Source of the DNA: Hydnum rufescens UP504
Taxonomy: Eukaryota > Basidiomycota > Agaricomycetes > Cantharellales > Hydnaceae
Reading direction: 5' to 3'
Assembly (NCBI GenBank): GCA_014904985.1
Contig: MU128915.1
Location: 1-64,000, forward strand
DNA: 64,000 bases
The position numbers and the translations under genes were made by a program. The notes beneath the pieces were generated by a model, which saw only the letters and a program-made list of their open reading frames with translations, did not search any database and had not been told where the DNA came from. This document shows positions 1-9,903 of the stretch, in pieces. Every line of letters starts with the position of its first letter. Position 1 is the first letter of the stretch.

Positions 1-70
1 ATATCATCAAACTGTCTATCGGAAAAGGAAAATTCGTAGCCTGGCAGACATCACTCCACGCATGTGCTGA

Positions 71-886
71 GATGCGCTTGACAAGCCTGGTCTGTATAAG
101 AGGCTTCCCCCTACAGTTGTACCGGGTGAGGTGGGCCTAGTCAGTTTTATTGACTCTGGTGATGCCAGTGCCCGCGATTCAGCCTTGTTGAAAGATGAAT
201 GGAGAGATGCTTGGTCAAATCTAATTTTTGTTGTTCGCGCATCAAAGGTCTATGACGAATACCTCCAAAAACAACTCAGTAATCTCTTCGACATCCTTAC
301 CGAGTCTAAGTACTTCGTACTCCAGTTTCCAATTGTAGCCCGCACTTGTTACAAAGCCTGCCATCACTGGTTCTCTGCCTTCTATGATCTCGAGAGTCCT
401 GAGTCCATAACGATGATTGAAAGCCTATTTGCGGAAGTGGCAGCAGAGATTAATCAAGAGGCAGTGATAGCAGCATCCATGCTGGCAATCCGTTCAGCGC
501 AACAGCCACTCCCATCTGTTCGTCCCCCTTGGGATTCACAGTTGTCTGGCCACATGTACGGTCAAGCTGCCAGGTCAGCTCCTGGCCATCAGAGGTCCTC
601 ATCCGGGTTATTTCGAGGGGGCAACGGGGCGAGGGCGTCCAATTCCCGTTGCCTTATATGTGGAGACGCTCATGTCGCCTCACTGTGCACTGGGAAGTCC
701 CCCAATGGGCATGCCATCAGTGTCGTCCATGAAGGCCGGAACCGTGTCGTTCGCAAGCGCGACAACCAACCATTTTGCTTCAATTTCAACATCCGTGGTG
801 GTTGTACCACCCAAGGCTGCAGTGCCTTGCACGAGTGCTCCCTCTGTGGCAGTGCACAGCACGGAACTTCTGCAGGAAGCTGCTGA
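71..886 (+). CDS. Gag-like zinc-knuckle protein of the YR retrotransposon (5' partial)
   Basis: The reading frame is open from 71 (after a TGA at 68-70) to the stop at 886. No convincing ATG lies at the left, so the protein may continue in an upstream exon outside the window. The N-terminal ~150 residues are helical and featureless. The C-terminal part carries two cysteine clusters: CLICGDAHVASLC and a longer C/H-rich block with FCFNFNIRGGC, HECSLCG and a further C. This arrangement recurs in capsid-like ORFs of basidiomycete YR elements. Presumed role: nucleocapsid packaging of element RNA. The 3' end overlaps the start of the RT frame. Confidence 0.6.
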   Translation, partial: DALDKPGLYKRLPPTVVPGEVGLVSFIDSGDASARDSALLKDEWRDAWSNLIFVVRASKVYDEYLQKQLSNLFDILTESKYFVLQFPIVARTCYKACHHWFSAFYDLESPESITMIESLFAEVAAEINQEAVIAASMLAIRSAQQPLPSVRPPWDSQLSGHMYGQAARSAPGHQRSSSGLFRGGNGARASNSRCLICGDAHVASLCTGKSPNGHAISVVHEGRNRVVRKRDNQPFCFNFNIRGGCTTQGCSALHECSLCGSAQHGTSAGSC

Positions 887-3800
887 GGCACACGACCTCG
901 TGGTCACTGTATATAAACATTCCGCCTTCCATGACAAATTGGTCCAGCATGACCTCCTCGATCATTTTCCTCTCTTGACACAGTACATAGAATTTGGCTT
1001 CCCGATGTCCATAAAGAATCCTCTTTCCCCTCGCCTCACGACCTTCGCCCCCCGCCACCATCCCGGAGCTTTCCTCCATGCGGACTTCATATCCAATTAT
1101 CTACAGGATGAGGAGAGGTGTGGTCGTGTGTCCAAACCCTTCCCGCGACACATTGTCAAACAAGCTCTCGGTCCATTCTATGCATCACCTTTGAATGTGA
1201 CTGAGAAGGCGCGAGATCCTGCCTTCCCAGATGTTCCTAGATGGTGGCTCGTCACGAATTGCTCTGCTAAGGATGCTGGTGTCTCTCTCAATGATCAGCT
1301 GGATGCTGATGACTACCCTACCACATGGGATGGTGCTGAGAGGATGGCTGCAATAGTAAGTACTAGTTCCCCCCCCCCCCTTTCTTCCTCATACAACCTT
1401 GCTGGTATAGAAGAAGGGTTGGGAGCTCCGATGACTGTCAAATCAAAATCTGGATCAGCCAGTGTGTGGATGGGAGACTGTATTTCTGTTGTTATTCGTT
1501 GGGCTGGTTTGCTTCAATGGTTGATCACACTCTGTAAGACGTGTATGGTGTTCAGTGGAGAATAGGAAGGGATATGGACTAGCTGTAGTCAATGATATAT
1601 CGTGTAGGATGCTTGTAGAAAGGCTTATACGTCTGTGATGCTTGTAGAAAGGCTTATACGTCGTGTGGGATGCTTATAGAAAGGCTTATACGTCTGGGAT
1701 GCTTGTAGAAAGGCTTATACAGTACGTCGTTCGTGTTGTGTTGGTCTGTTTACTGATATTTGTGTATTCTTGTTTATGTTCTCCTGGTCAAAATGCGGAT
1801 ATCTGTGGGTTATAGACTGGTCAGTGCTTGGTTAGTCTTGTTAGTATGTTTCTTTCTTCTTTCTTCAAAACCTGATACGTATTTCGTTATGCTTACTTTT
1901 CCTTGGATGTCCAGCAACTCTAACCTTAGGTCCTGCAACTATCCTTGGCTTTGGTGATTCGCGTAGAGGGCTACCAGTGGCTTTGTCTCAACAACCTTGA
2001 AGATGACTTAGCTCCAGATGGCTTATAGATAGACTGTTCTTTAGAGGCAAGCAGAAAAGTTGACAGTGGTTGACAGTAATGATTTCCAGAGAGGAGATGA
2101 TTGTGTGGGGGTACAGGAAATCTACCAGCTTTTATACCTTTCTGAAGGTGGCTGTGTTTAAGAAATATGACTCCCCCATGGGTGAGTCATATGTGAGTCA
2201 TAGGTGAGAACAAAAGAAAAATAACAAGATGATGTAATAATGCGGTCATAGCTGAGTCATTCATAAAGAGAACAAAAGGAATCATGAGGGGGGGTGATGT
2301 CACCAATTTGCTGAGCATGTGGAATGCTTGGAGCATGTGGTCACTGACCATGTGGAGCATTCTGGAGGCGAAATGAAAGGATATCTCCGGGTTTTGGAGA
2401 TTAATTTGAGCATAGTCCAGTGGTTAAGGTGTTTTGTTGTTGGTTGATAATGGGAACAAGTGCATAGGATGGGATTCGATGCAGAAACAGCAGTTTGCAT
2501 CCGTAATAGACGTTCTTGGTATCATTAGATGCGGATTTTTCACAGCTTTCTGGGCGCGGTGGTTCCGAGAAGATCCGGTGTAAACTGACAGAGAAATTCA
2601 TTTTTTACTGATGGGTGTTGATTCTGATAGTAATATCGCTCTGTAGAGTTCAGTTTTGATCTGTTCTTCGCGTGCTCAGTACCGTCGGATGCGGATTTTT
2701 TATATCTTTCTAAGCGCGGTTGTTCCGAAAGGATTGAATGCGAACTGACGGAGAAATTTGTTTTTTACTGGAAATTCCGGATTTTGGTAGTAAAATTGGC
2801 CTGGAGAGTGCAGTTCTGGTCCGTTCGACTTGTGTTTGGTACCGTTCGAAAGGTGTGAATTGTAGCTTTCTAAGAGTTATATGGGCGTACCTCTCCGATC
2901 AAAACTGACGGAGTTATAGAACGAATTCGATTTCCGCACGTAGCCGTAATTAATTTCGTAATTGGTCAGGTGATCCTCCAATGGCTGGAAGTGGTGTGAT
3001 TTCGCATTTTCTGATACTGGATGTTTTTATCTTCCACACCGGGCAAGTACCCGTGCATGGCACCGTATCCCATATGTCCTGCCTCGGGCAGCCTATGGAC
3101 AGGTACTGCAATGGCAGCCGAGCCAGTCCATACAGCAGTCATCTCTTAAGATGAACTTGCAACGCACGTGCATTCTGCGATGTCACACTGTGATCGTTAT
3201 CACTGCTTTCAGACGAGCTGCGTAGCTCATCTCTAACCCTAATTAGGTTACTGCTTGCCTGCAAGGCACTCAAATGGCAGTTGGCGATGTAGAAGCTGCA
3301 TACCACTGCTGTGGTTGGCGACCACTAGACAAGTTCAATATGGTCATAAAAGACATATCTGGCGACGATGCCTTCCGTATAAATCACACAGTACCCTTTG
3401 GTATAAGGCCCGGCGCTGGAATCTGCAGAGCTGTCCTAGACGCAGCCAAAGAGTTCCTTATTGCCGAAGGGATGGGTCCAATCGTGAAATGGGTTGACGA
3501 CTTCGGTTTCATCCGTTTCCCACTGACACAGGCCAGCAGAGGCTTCCCAGCTCTTACACAGACCACTCTCCACTTCTCTCCCTCCAATGTCATCATTGAC
3601 CTGCATACCCCCTTGGATGTTGCCCTCGCCGCCCTCCCCACCCCTATTTATTCCCTGCATCTCACTCCCCACAAAATCTCCTACACATACGCATATACCA
3701 TCCCAGACATCATTGCCTCTACCGAACCATTAGGTTTACCATGGGCTAGCTCCAAGTGGATCCCGTTCCAATGGGTAGCTACATATATTGGTTTCGCATG

Positions 3801-4581
3801 GGACCTCTGGAACAAACATGTTTATGTCCCAGATCTCAAACGGATTAAATACTACAAACATGTTGTCAACATACTGACTGTCACCACTAATGGAGGCCGC
3901 ACCCCGCTGGCCCCCTTGACGAAGGTTCATGGCTGCCTAGTCCATATTTGCTTCGTCATGCGACTCGGCTGTTCTCACCTGCCATCACTACAACGCACAA
4001 TCGAAGGCTATGCCAACCCCCATGTCCTACGCGCACTTTCAAACCGGGCACGGAGCGATCTCACGTGGTGGCGGGATCAACTTACTTCCCCTGGTGCCTA
4101 TTACTCCCTCCATGACCGCAGCCCCGCTGTCGATTGGAAAATCTCTGTTGATGCCTCTAAGAAATGGGGCATCAGCCTACGAGTGGACAATGCTTACATG
4201 GCATGGAAGTGGAAGGATAAGGCCCTTGGCTCTGGCGGTCGTGATATTGGCGGAGCTGAGAGTATTGCAATAGAATTCGTTTACCGCTATCTTCAAGCTA
4301 TCGGTATCCGCAACAAACGAGTTCTAGTCTGGGCAGACAACTTAGGATCCAATGCAGCCCATGACAAAGGTCGAGGCCGTAATATGTGGTCTAACGCTGC
4401 GATTCAGCGGGGCTGGGAGATCAGACATGCCTCTGGGCTTGAGTTAGATGTCCAGTACATTGCATCGGCCAATAACCCTGCAGATCAAGTATCACGCGGT
4501 GATTTCATTGGACTCCATAGGCTCGAGTGTGCGTTTCCTATTCCCGACGAGCTACTCCCATTCCTGAAGGAGTTTAACTGA
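852..4581 (+). CDS. Reverse transcriptase-RNase H of the YR retrotransposon, with a 1.9 kb intron
   Basis: Exon 1 is read in the frame running to 1355, ending ...ERMAAI. Exon 2 runs from 3247 to the TGA at 4579-4581. Splicing GTAAGT at 1356 to AG at 3245-3246 keeps phase and restores the expected RT sequence (GTQMAVGDVEAAYH). RT motifs seen: DVEAAYH (first catalytic Asp), PFGIRPGAG, and KWVDDF (the xDD box). The RNase H domain follows with all four acidic positions: VDASKKWG, GGAESIAIEF, ADNLGSNAAHDK and NNPADQVSRG. Role: copying element RNA into DNA and removing the RNA strand. The true start is unclear; the frame overlaps the gag frame, so translation may involve frameshifting or reinitiation. 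Confidence 0.75.
1607..1720 (+). repeat. Four-unit ~30 bp minisatellite
   Basis: Four near-identical copies of a unit containing GATGCTTGTAGAAAGGCTT followed by ATACGTC lie head to tail. Unit spacing varies by a few bases because of short TG/GTG differences at the joints. Confidence 0.8.
2408..2486 (+). repeat. tRNA-derived SINE-like sequence
   Basis: The stretch has a tRNA-like internal promoter layout: GCATAGTCCAGTGGTTAAGG resembles an A box, and GGATGGGATTCGATGC about 50 nt downstream resembles a B box. No complete cloverleaf can be drawn, so it is a SINE head or tRNA relic rather than a functional tRNA gene. Confidence 0.4.
2530..2910 (+). repeat. Three diverged copies of a ~160 bp block
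   Basis: Blocks starting near 2530, 2690 and 2845 share the same order of words: GATGCGGATTTTT, CTTTCT, GCGCGG, GTTCCGA, AACTGACGGAG and ATTTTTTACTG. The third copy keeps only CTTTCTAAGAG and AAACTGACGGAG. They look like an old tandem array within the intron. Confidence 0.55.
2946..3040 (+). repeat. 95 bp block shared with 11740-11833
   Basis: The segment from TAATTAAT through CTGGATGTTTTTATCTTCC and ending CACACC matches 11740-11833 with only scattered differences. It is probably the conserved 3' end of a dispersed element. The sequences on either side differ between the copies. Confidence 0.7.
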
Positions 4582-4585
4582 TTAA

Positions 4586-5938
4586 GTGACCAATGTACCC
4601 CACACACCGTAGTTCATAATAATCTGCCTGTTTTTGCGCACCTTGATTCCTTCAGTCTCTTCCCACCCATTCTGTCAGTTGGACGACAACCTGGCCCTAG
4701 TCATTTCGTTCTAACCCTGTCCCTATATCGTCCCTGTGTCCGAGCCCAGCATCGGATCTGTTCATGGTCCTCCCCACAAGTCATAGCAAAACGAGAACGG
4801 CTCATATGTAGCAACCCGCAGTTAGCTCTACAGCGTGCCCATGCCGAAAAGGTCCTCCTGGCAAGATGGGAGGAAGGCACAAGAACAGCATATGGTGCAG
4901 GCATCATCCGGTGGGCTGAGTGGTGTGAGGCCAATAAGATCAGCGAAGACTGCTGTCTCCCAGCTGATCCCGATCTACTCCTCTGCTTCATCACAGACTC
5001 AGCGGGCTGTATGGGCACTTCCGCAGTAGAGAACTGGCTGGCCGGCCTGTGGGCTTGGCACACCTTCCACAATTTTCCATTCCCAGGTGATACTCCTACA
5101 ATCCAGGCTGCAATAGTGGCTGTTGGTAAGCTGGCCCCAATATCCTCCAAGCGCGTGCCACGTCCTCCTGTCATGCTTGAGCATCTACATTAGAGATGAA
5201 ATGGATTTTTCAAACTCCTTCGATACAGCATTCTGGGCAGTCATATGTGTGGCCTTCTGGGGAATAGCTCGGCTAGGCGAAGTCATGGTTCCATCAGTCA
5301 ATCGCTTCATCCTTGGACGACACGTACACAAGGACACTGCCGTCCTGTGGTCCACCCATGGCGATGCTCAGTCAGTCTCCGTCCACATCCCATGGACAAA
5401 GACAACACAGCGGACTGGTGCAACACTAATCCTCACACACGAGGACGATTGCACATGCCCTTTCCGTGCTGTCCAGCAACAGCTACTCACAAATGCAGCC
5501 CTACCTTCGGACGCTCACTTCTTCGGGTTCCTAACCAGTGATGGCTGGCAACCAATGGTCAAACGGTCAGTCATCACTCGGTGTAACGAGATCTGGGCCA
5601 GGTACGGCCTGCAAGGCCCATCTGGTCATAGTTTCCGCATCGGCGGCACGACTCATCACCTAACAAGAGGCACAGATGTTAAAGTTGTCCAACAACTGGG
5701 TTGGTGGACCTCAGATGCATTCTACATATACTGGTGTAACATGCAAGCAATTATCCCACTTCATGTCCACAACGCAGCCCGCCGAGCCGACATCATCCAC
5801 AAGGTTGATGCCTTCCTACTCGATGCAAGCCCAGAAGTGAAGACGAGGTGGGAGGAGATTGAAAAGGCACGTGAGGAGATGAGCTCAACGCTCCCCCCAG
5901 TTAGAAAGAAGGCCCGGACCGGGAAGACTCATAGGTAG
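4586..5938 (+). pseudogene. Tyrosine recombinase of the YR retrotransposon, one frameshift
   Basis: The first part is open from 4586 (just after the RT-RNase H stop) to 5193 and carries the SAM-like core-binding half (LALQRAHAEKVLLARWEEG to RPPVMLEHLH). At about 5190 the frame shifts by one base. The catalytic half then runs from 5194 to 5938. Catalytic residues visible: Arg in GIARLGE, the HxxR box in HSFRIGGTTHH, a Trp at the second His position in LGWW, and the Tyr nucleophile in SDAFYIYW. Known role: integration of circular cDNA by site-specific recombination. The single frameshift could be decay or sequence error, since other genes here show similar indels. Confidence 0.75.
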
Positions 5939-6063
5939 TGCTTAATACAGAGTAGAACAAATCAGGCCAAGTAGTTCAGAGATATGACACAGACAGCCTC
6001 AGATGGTGTGGAGACAGTAGAAGTGACACTTCTTGACTGTGTTGGCCCTTGGCTGTTTGGGAG

Positions 6064-6166
6064 ACAGTCAATCTGTGCCCCTACGCACCGAGCTTTGCTT
6101 CGCAAATCTCCACACACACACGCCAGCCGTAATTCCGATAGCACGGAAAACAGAATGAATCGCTAG
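6064..6166 (+). repeat. 3' direct repeat of the YR element, copy 1
   Basis: Begins GACAGTCAATCTGTGCCCC and ends GAATCGCTAG. It matches 6431-6532 at almost every position, with 264 bp between copies. Position downstream of the recombinase suggests the B1 repeat of a split direct repeat pair. Confidence 0.8.
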
Positions 6167-6430
6167 CTCTTAGTTTCGGGCCAAAGGCACGACGTCTGAA
6201 AACGGTGGCTAGAGTATGAGTGGTGTCGAGTCGATCAGCAACTACCGCTGTTGCCTCCTGACTCCTTACAGTCCGAGATCGACGCGATGCCCAGCGACAT
6301 ATGCTTCTTTTGCCCGCCTCTCCCGCCCTCGTTACTTGTCTCATATCATCTATTAAATTGTTGACTGGCAAGTCGTAAGAGCACGCAGGAGAAGCCCGCC
6401 TGCCCTCCTCCAGATTGCCCGTCCCGCCCG

Positions 6431-6532
6431 ACAGTCAATCCGTGCCCCTACGCACCAAGCTTTGCTTCGCAAATCTCCACACACACATGCCAGCCGTAAT
6501 TCCGATAGCACGGAAAACAGAACGAATCGCTA
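6431..6532 (+). repeat. 3' direct repeat of the YR element, copy 2
   Basis: Second copy of the ~100 bp repeat, presumably B2 and therefore close to the element's right end. The 264 bp spacer (6167-6430) would be A2. Confidence 0.8.
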
Positions 6533-6553
6533 GCCAGTGCGTCCATGAGTTGA

Positions 6554-7177
6554 GTACTTTCCGCCCTATCTGGATGCAAAACCGAGAACCCAAAATTCGG
6601 CGCAATTTATTTTGAATGTGACTCAACACCACCCGGATGCAAAACCAGAAAGAACTCAATGCCGGCACAAGTTGAGGAGGGATAAGTTGCTAGATATGAT
6701 CTTTAGGTTGCAGAAACATAAGTAGTTAGCTCATAAATTATATTTTTTAAGTGATCAACAAGCTTTGAGCGGGTTTGGAGAAGATTCTCCAGAATTCCAA
6801 AAAAGGAAATTTCCACCTTCTTGCATGCATGACTATGAGGGTAGGGGGAGGGAGGTCAGAATACCATGTAGATGGCCCCTTACCATAGCACAAAGGTTGC
6901 AAGCCAGAGTACCGGGTGAGTGCTTAATTCGAACTTAAAGAAAACTTTGACATTGGCAGGGTTTGAACTGGGGGCCCACCAAAAGCTTAGACTCAGTCCC
7001 TAGGACTATTACTGACTACACTACACAGCAGATACAGTCCTTAGGCCTTTCGTACGTATATAACACTCCCCTGATCTGCTGCCGAGTTGTCGGGTGAGGC
7101 ATGATCTCGGATTGGATCCGAATGTGTCAAACCTAGTGCACCAAATTCTCGGTTTACATCCGGATAGGGCGGAAAGT
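6554..7177. repeat. Inverted copy pair of a ~33 bp word (6554-6588 and 7146-7177)
   Basis: The left copy reads ACTTTCCGCCCTATCTGGAT then GCAAAACCGAGAA. The right copy is its reverse complement with three differences. Between the arms lie A/T-rich unique sequence and a tRNA-like SINE tail. No coding capacity is seen from 6533 to 7600. Confidence 0.55.
6956..7030 (-). repeat. tRNA-like SINE signature
   Basis: On the minus strand the stretch reads TGTAGTCAGTAATAG and, downstream, CCCAGTTCAAACCC, resembling the A and B boxes of a tRNA gene. The anticodon arm and the acceptor stem do not close, so this is a SINE or tRNA relic. Confidence 0.4.
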
Positions 7178-8022
7178 CAAGAGTGGCGTCCATGGCAGTG
7201 CTTCCATGGCAGTGCAACTTCGGCTCCACCCGCACTTCGTAATAACCAGTACATTTCAACCGTCGACAATGGATGATCTTGCGCCTGAATGCGCCAGCAT
7301 AATCCTTGATTTTGAGCATTTGCTGGGCTGGTGATTAAGTGCCTTTGATTACAACATTGTAGTTTGTTGCTAAGGTGCGAAGCAAGCAAGGTCCGTGGTC
7401 ACAGCACGACCCCTGTGGTTATTGAAAACGGCCTTCGCATTACCTGTACGCGGCTTTCCGGGCGTGGGCATCTTATTCCAGTCATTTCTTTTGTTAACTC
7501 ACCTCCATTCTCCAGCTCTGACTGCTATGGGGTGTCTCTGAGCAGCCCGATATTTGCTGTGAACCTTATTCGTCCTTTCAGCTTAAGCGCCCATTCAGGC
7601 ATTTGGGGTGCTAGGCTGTTTTCTTCCAATGGCGAACAGCGATCCCGACAGCTGGAATGCGGAGGACGGCACGCTTTCTTCCAGTAGTAATGCTACTGCC
7701 ACTAAGGTGCATGCCTTCTCTACCGCCTACTCGATGACGCCCCTCTCCCACACTTCCACCCAAAATTCTTACACGAGGGGCTCGCGCCATCGATCCTATG
7801 GTGCTGATGCCCTCAAATCGCCATATCTTCGTGTTTCCACAGGCCATCTCGGAACTTCAGTGCCAATACACCATACCATGCCAGCCTCTGCTGCTGACCT
7901 CTACGCCTCTGCTTCGAATGTACCCAATCACCCTCTGGAGGTCCAGCCCCGATCGTCATTGCGGCAACACTCTTGACGAGGACCGCGAACCCGAACCCTT
8001 CCCATCTACATCTTACTGTCCA

Positions 8023-8629
8023 ATGTCCCCACTTCCTCTTCCTCTTCTCACCCCCGCATCAAGAGCACATCTTCCACCCAGTCCCTCTGGGCGGGATACA
8101 ATATATGCTCTGGTGACTCCTCCAGGCCGAGGTGGAATCGGTGTGATACGCATCTCGTGTTCGTACATGTGTGACATGTGGACTTCAATGCTTGTTTCGC
8201 CTTTTCGACAGCTCGGCACAAACACGTCCCGGATACTCTTCAGGTGCATGGTCATTCATCCTGAAACTCAGGAAGTCCTAGACGATGGAATAGCTGTATT
8301 CTTTCATGGTTCGTCTTCCTCTCATCTCTCGTGCAAACAACCACTGCATGTGCATTTACTGGTGGTCAACAATGCATAACTAGCCCCTAATACGCATACT
8401 TCGCGTAACTTCCTCGAATTACACGTCCACTCGGGCCGTGCTGTTACCTCTGCCGTCCTCTCCGCTCTGTCACATATACCCACTCTCCATCTTGCCGAGC
8501 CCGGTGAATTTACTCGCTGGGCATTTGAGAGCGGCCGGATCTACGTGACAGGGGCAGAGGGTATACGAGATCTGGTGGATGCAGAGACCGATGTGCAACG
8601 CAAATTGGCTCTCAGATCTGCCACTGTAA
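8023..8629 (+). pseudogene. MSS1: 5' fragment of tRNA-modification GTPase MSS1/TrmE
   Basis: Starting at the ATG at 8023 the frame gives the TrmE N-terminal folate-binding domain: GRDTIYALVTPPGRGGIG, VIRIS, HPETQEVLDDGIAVFFHG. After an intron-like gap (8309 to about 8405) it continues with LELHVHSGRAVTSAVLSA, AEPGEFTRWAFESGRI and EGIRDLVDAETDVQRKLALR. The match stops abruptly near 8629, before the helical and GTPase domains. Known role of the family: with Mto1/GidA, modifying the wobble uridine of mitochondrial tRNAs. The sequence beyond the break is unrelated, so this is a truncated, presumably captured or broken copy; a full gene should exist elsewhere. Confidence 0.75.
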
Positions 8630-8689
8630 TTCACATCTGTCTTGCTGCCAAATATCTGAGCTTACAGTGGAGATTAACATTATTGAGTT

Positions 8690-9215
8690 ACCAACGCCCG
8701 AGCGGTAGACCCAACATATCAGCTGTTCCAACAGCTAAAACCAACTCTCGGACTGCGTGATCTTCACCGACAAGTTCCTCGACGTCGTCCATGACAACCA
8801 TGACGTTCTCCGGCTTGAGGTCCATGTGTATGAGTTGGCAGTCTTGATGTAAGAACTCGAGTACTTGCCACATTTAATGTGTGATTTGCTGGACGAGCAC
8901 AATAAGGATACCCTTTTGACATTGGTCTCGTCGCACCAGTGTAAGCACCGAAGGGTAAGCACATCCCCCCCGAGGGGCTCAAATATCATGCAAACATGTC
9001 GGTAGTCGGTCACATGTATGGTGGATGACCCAGGAATGCTGTCATCCGGCTTAAGCTCGAACAAGTTAAGAATTGTACCAAATGTGCATGGCTGGGACAA
9101 TTCGGGTTCGGGATATTGCTGATCTAGTTAAGGAGAGCAATCTCATCACACGCAGTCTGTGCATACCTGGGCGAGGACTTGACCACTTGAGAGCCACATG
9201 CATGTTGGCACTGTT
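8690..9215 (-). pseudogene. SRPK-like protein kinase fragment with stops and frameshifts
   Basis: Reading leftwards on the minus strand, several frames give pieces of one kinase in the correct order: HVALKWSSP (ATP-binding Lys region), EIALLN then a stop, CPSHAHLVQFLT, HVCMIFEPLGGDVLTL, then MWQVLEFLHQDCQLIHMDLK with PENVMV (catalytic loop, HMD in place of HTD/HRD). The LEFLH...IHxDLKPEN spacing is that of the SR-protein kinase group, many of which are expanded in basidiomycetes. At least two frame changes and two stops are present, and it ends at about 8690, only 60 bp from the MSS1 break. Confidence 0.6.
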
Positions 9216-9903
9216 CAAAGTGACGCGTCGTTAGTGTGGCAGTTGAGGGAAGCGGTGGTTAACGGTCTTGTTACCGTCAATCATTTACAACCCACATGAT
9301 GTTAAAGTGGCCCCAACCAAGCTTGTGAATGATGAGATAATGATGACAGAGCCGTACTCAGTGGCACCTTCTTCCTTGTTGAGATTAAGGGGAGAGGATT
9401 TCTTGGGTATCCGAGCTTACAGCGAAGATCGATGTTATCGAGTTAGCAATGCCTGAAATAATTTTGACATTGGACCGTCCCAACAGCTTTAGAGTCGGGG
9501 ATTGGTGCTTGCCGCCGCTACCGTCATAATGAACAGTTTGGTAACCACCTGCGTCTATTCAAAGGGGTCCCAGAGGGGTTTCAATGAATTTTACAGCTCT
9601 TTTCATTGAAGTGCAGACACTGGAAAAGCACCCTAAATTTGAGACTGGAAAATCTGTGGTGAATCCAGGATTTGAGACAAATTTCATACTTTGTGAGTTT
9701 TTTGTGATTGAATTTTGCCCTAGAGTTTGAGACAGAGAAACTCAGATGCCAGGTTTTGCCAGCATTTGGTGAATGAATGACTGCTCTTCCCCTGGCCAGT
9801 AAACTGCTTGTGTTATCCTTCCTCCTTTTTTCCGTGGAAGTGTTTTTCTGGTTCCGACAGTGGAGTCAGGATATTGGGATTGACTCAGAGCCCTCTGTGT
9901 GCA
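9216..9903. other. No gene seen
   Basis: About 690 bp without a coherent reading frame on either strand. A short word with TTTGAGAC recurs three times between 9640 and 9735. The first part may be further decayed N-terminus of the kinase fragment. Confidence 0.4.

Larger units (their letters stand above)
1356..3246 (+). other. Long intron (with nested repeats) inside the reverse transcriptase
   Basis: Donor GTAAGT at 1356, branch-like CTAAC at about 3233 and acceptor TTAG at 3243-3246 define a 1,891 nt interruption whose removal exactly rejoins the RT frame. It has no coding potential of its own. It holds a four-unit minisatellite, a tRNA-like SINE signature, three degenerate copies of one sequence block and a 95 bp block found again at 11740. 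It most likely began as a short intron that later received other elements. Confidence 0.6.
1..6532 (+). mobile_element. Tyrosine-recombinase (DIRS/Ngaro-type) retrotransposon, left end outside window
   Basis: Three consecutive coding blocks on the plus strand have the order expected of a YR retrotransposon: gag-like zinc-knuckle protein, reverse transcriptase plus RNase H, then tyrosine recombinase, with no DDE integrase or protease seen. Downstream of the recombinase a ~100 bp direct repeat (6064-6166 and 6431-6532) resembles the split direct repeats (B1-A2-B2) of Ngaro-type elements. The matching 5' repeat (A1) is not found in 1-70, so the left terminus lies outside the window. The recombinase has a frameshift and the RT is interrupted by a long intron, so this copy is probably inactive. 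Known: DIRS/Ngaro elements integrate by recombinase rather than integrase. Inferred: Ngaro rather than DIRS, from the repeat layout only. Confidence 0.8.

Noticed and set aside
7629..7976. Ser/Thr-rich open frame upstream of the MSS1 fragment
   Set aside because: No family resemblance and no splice partners. The composition alone does not support a gene.
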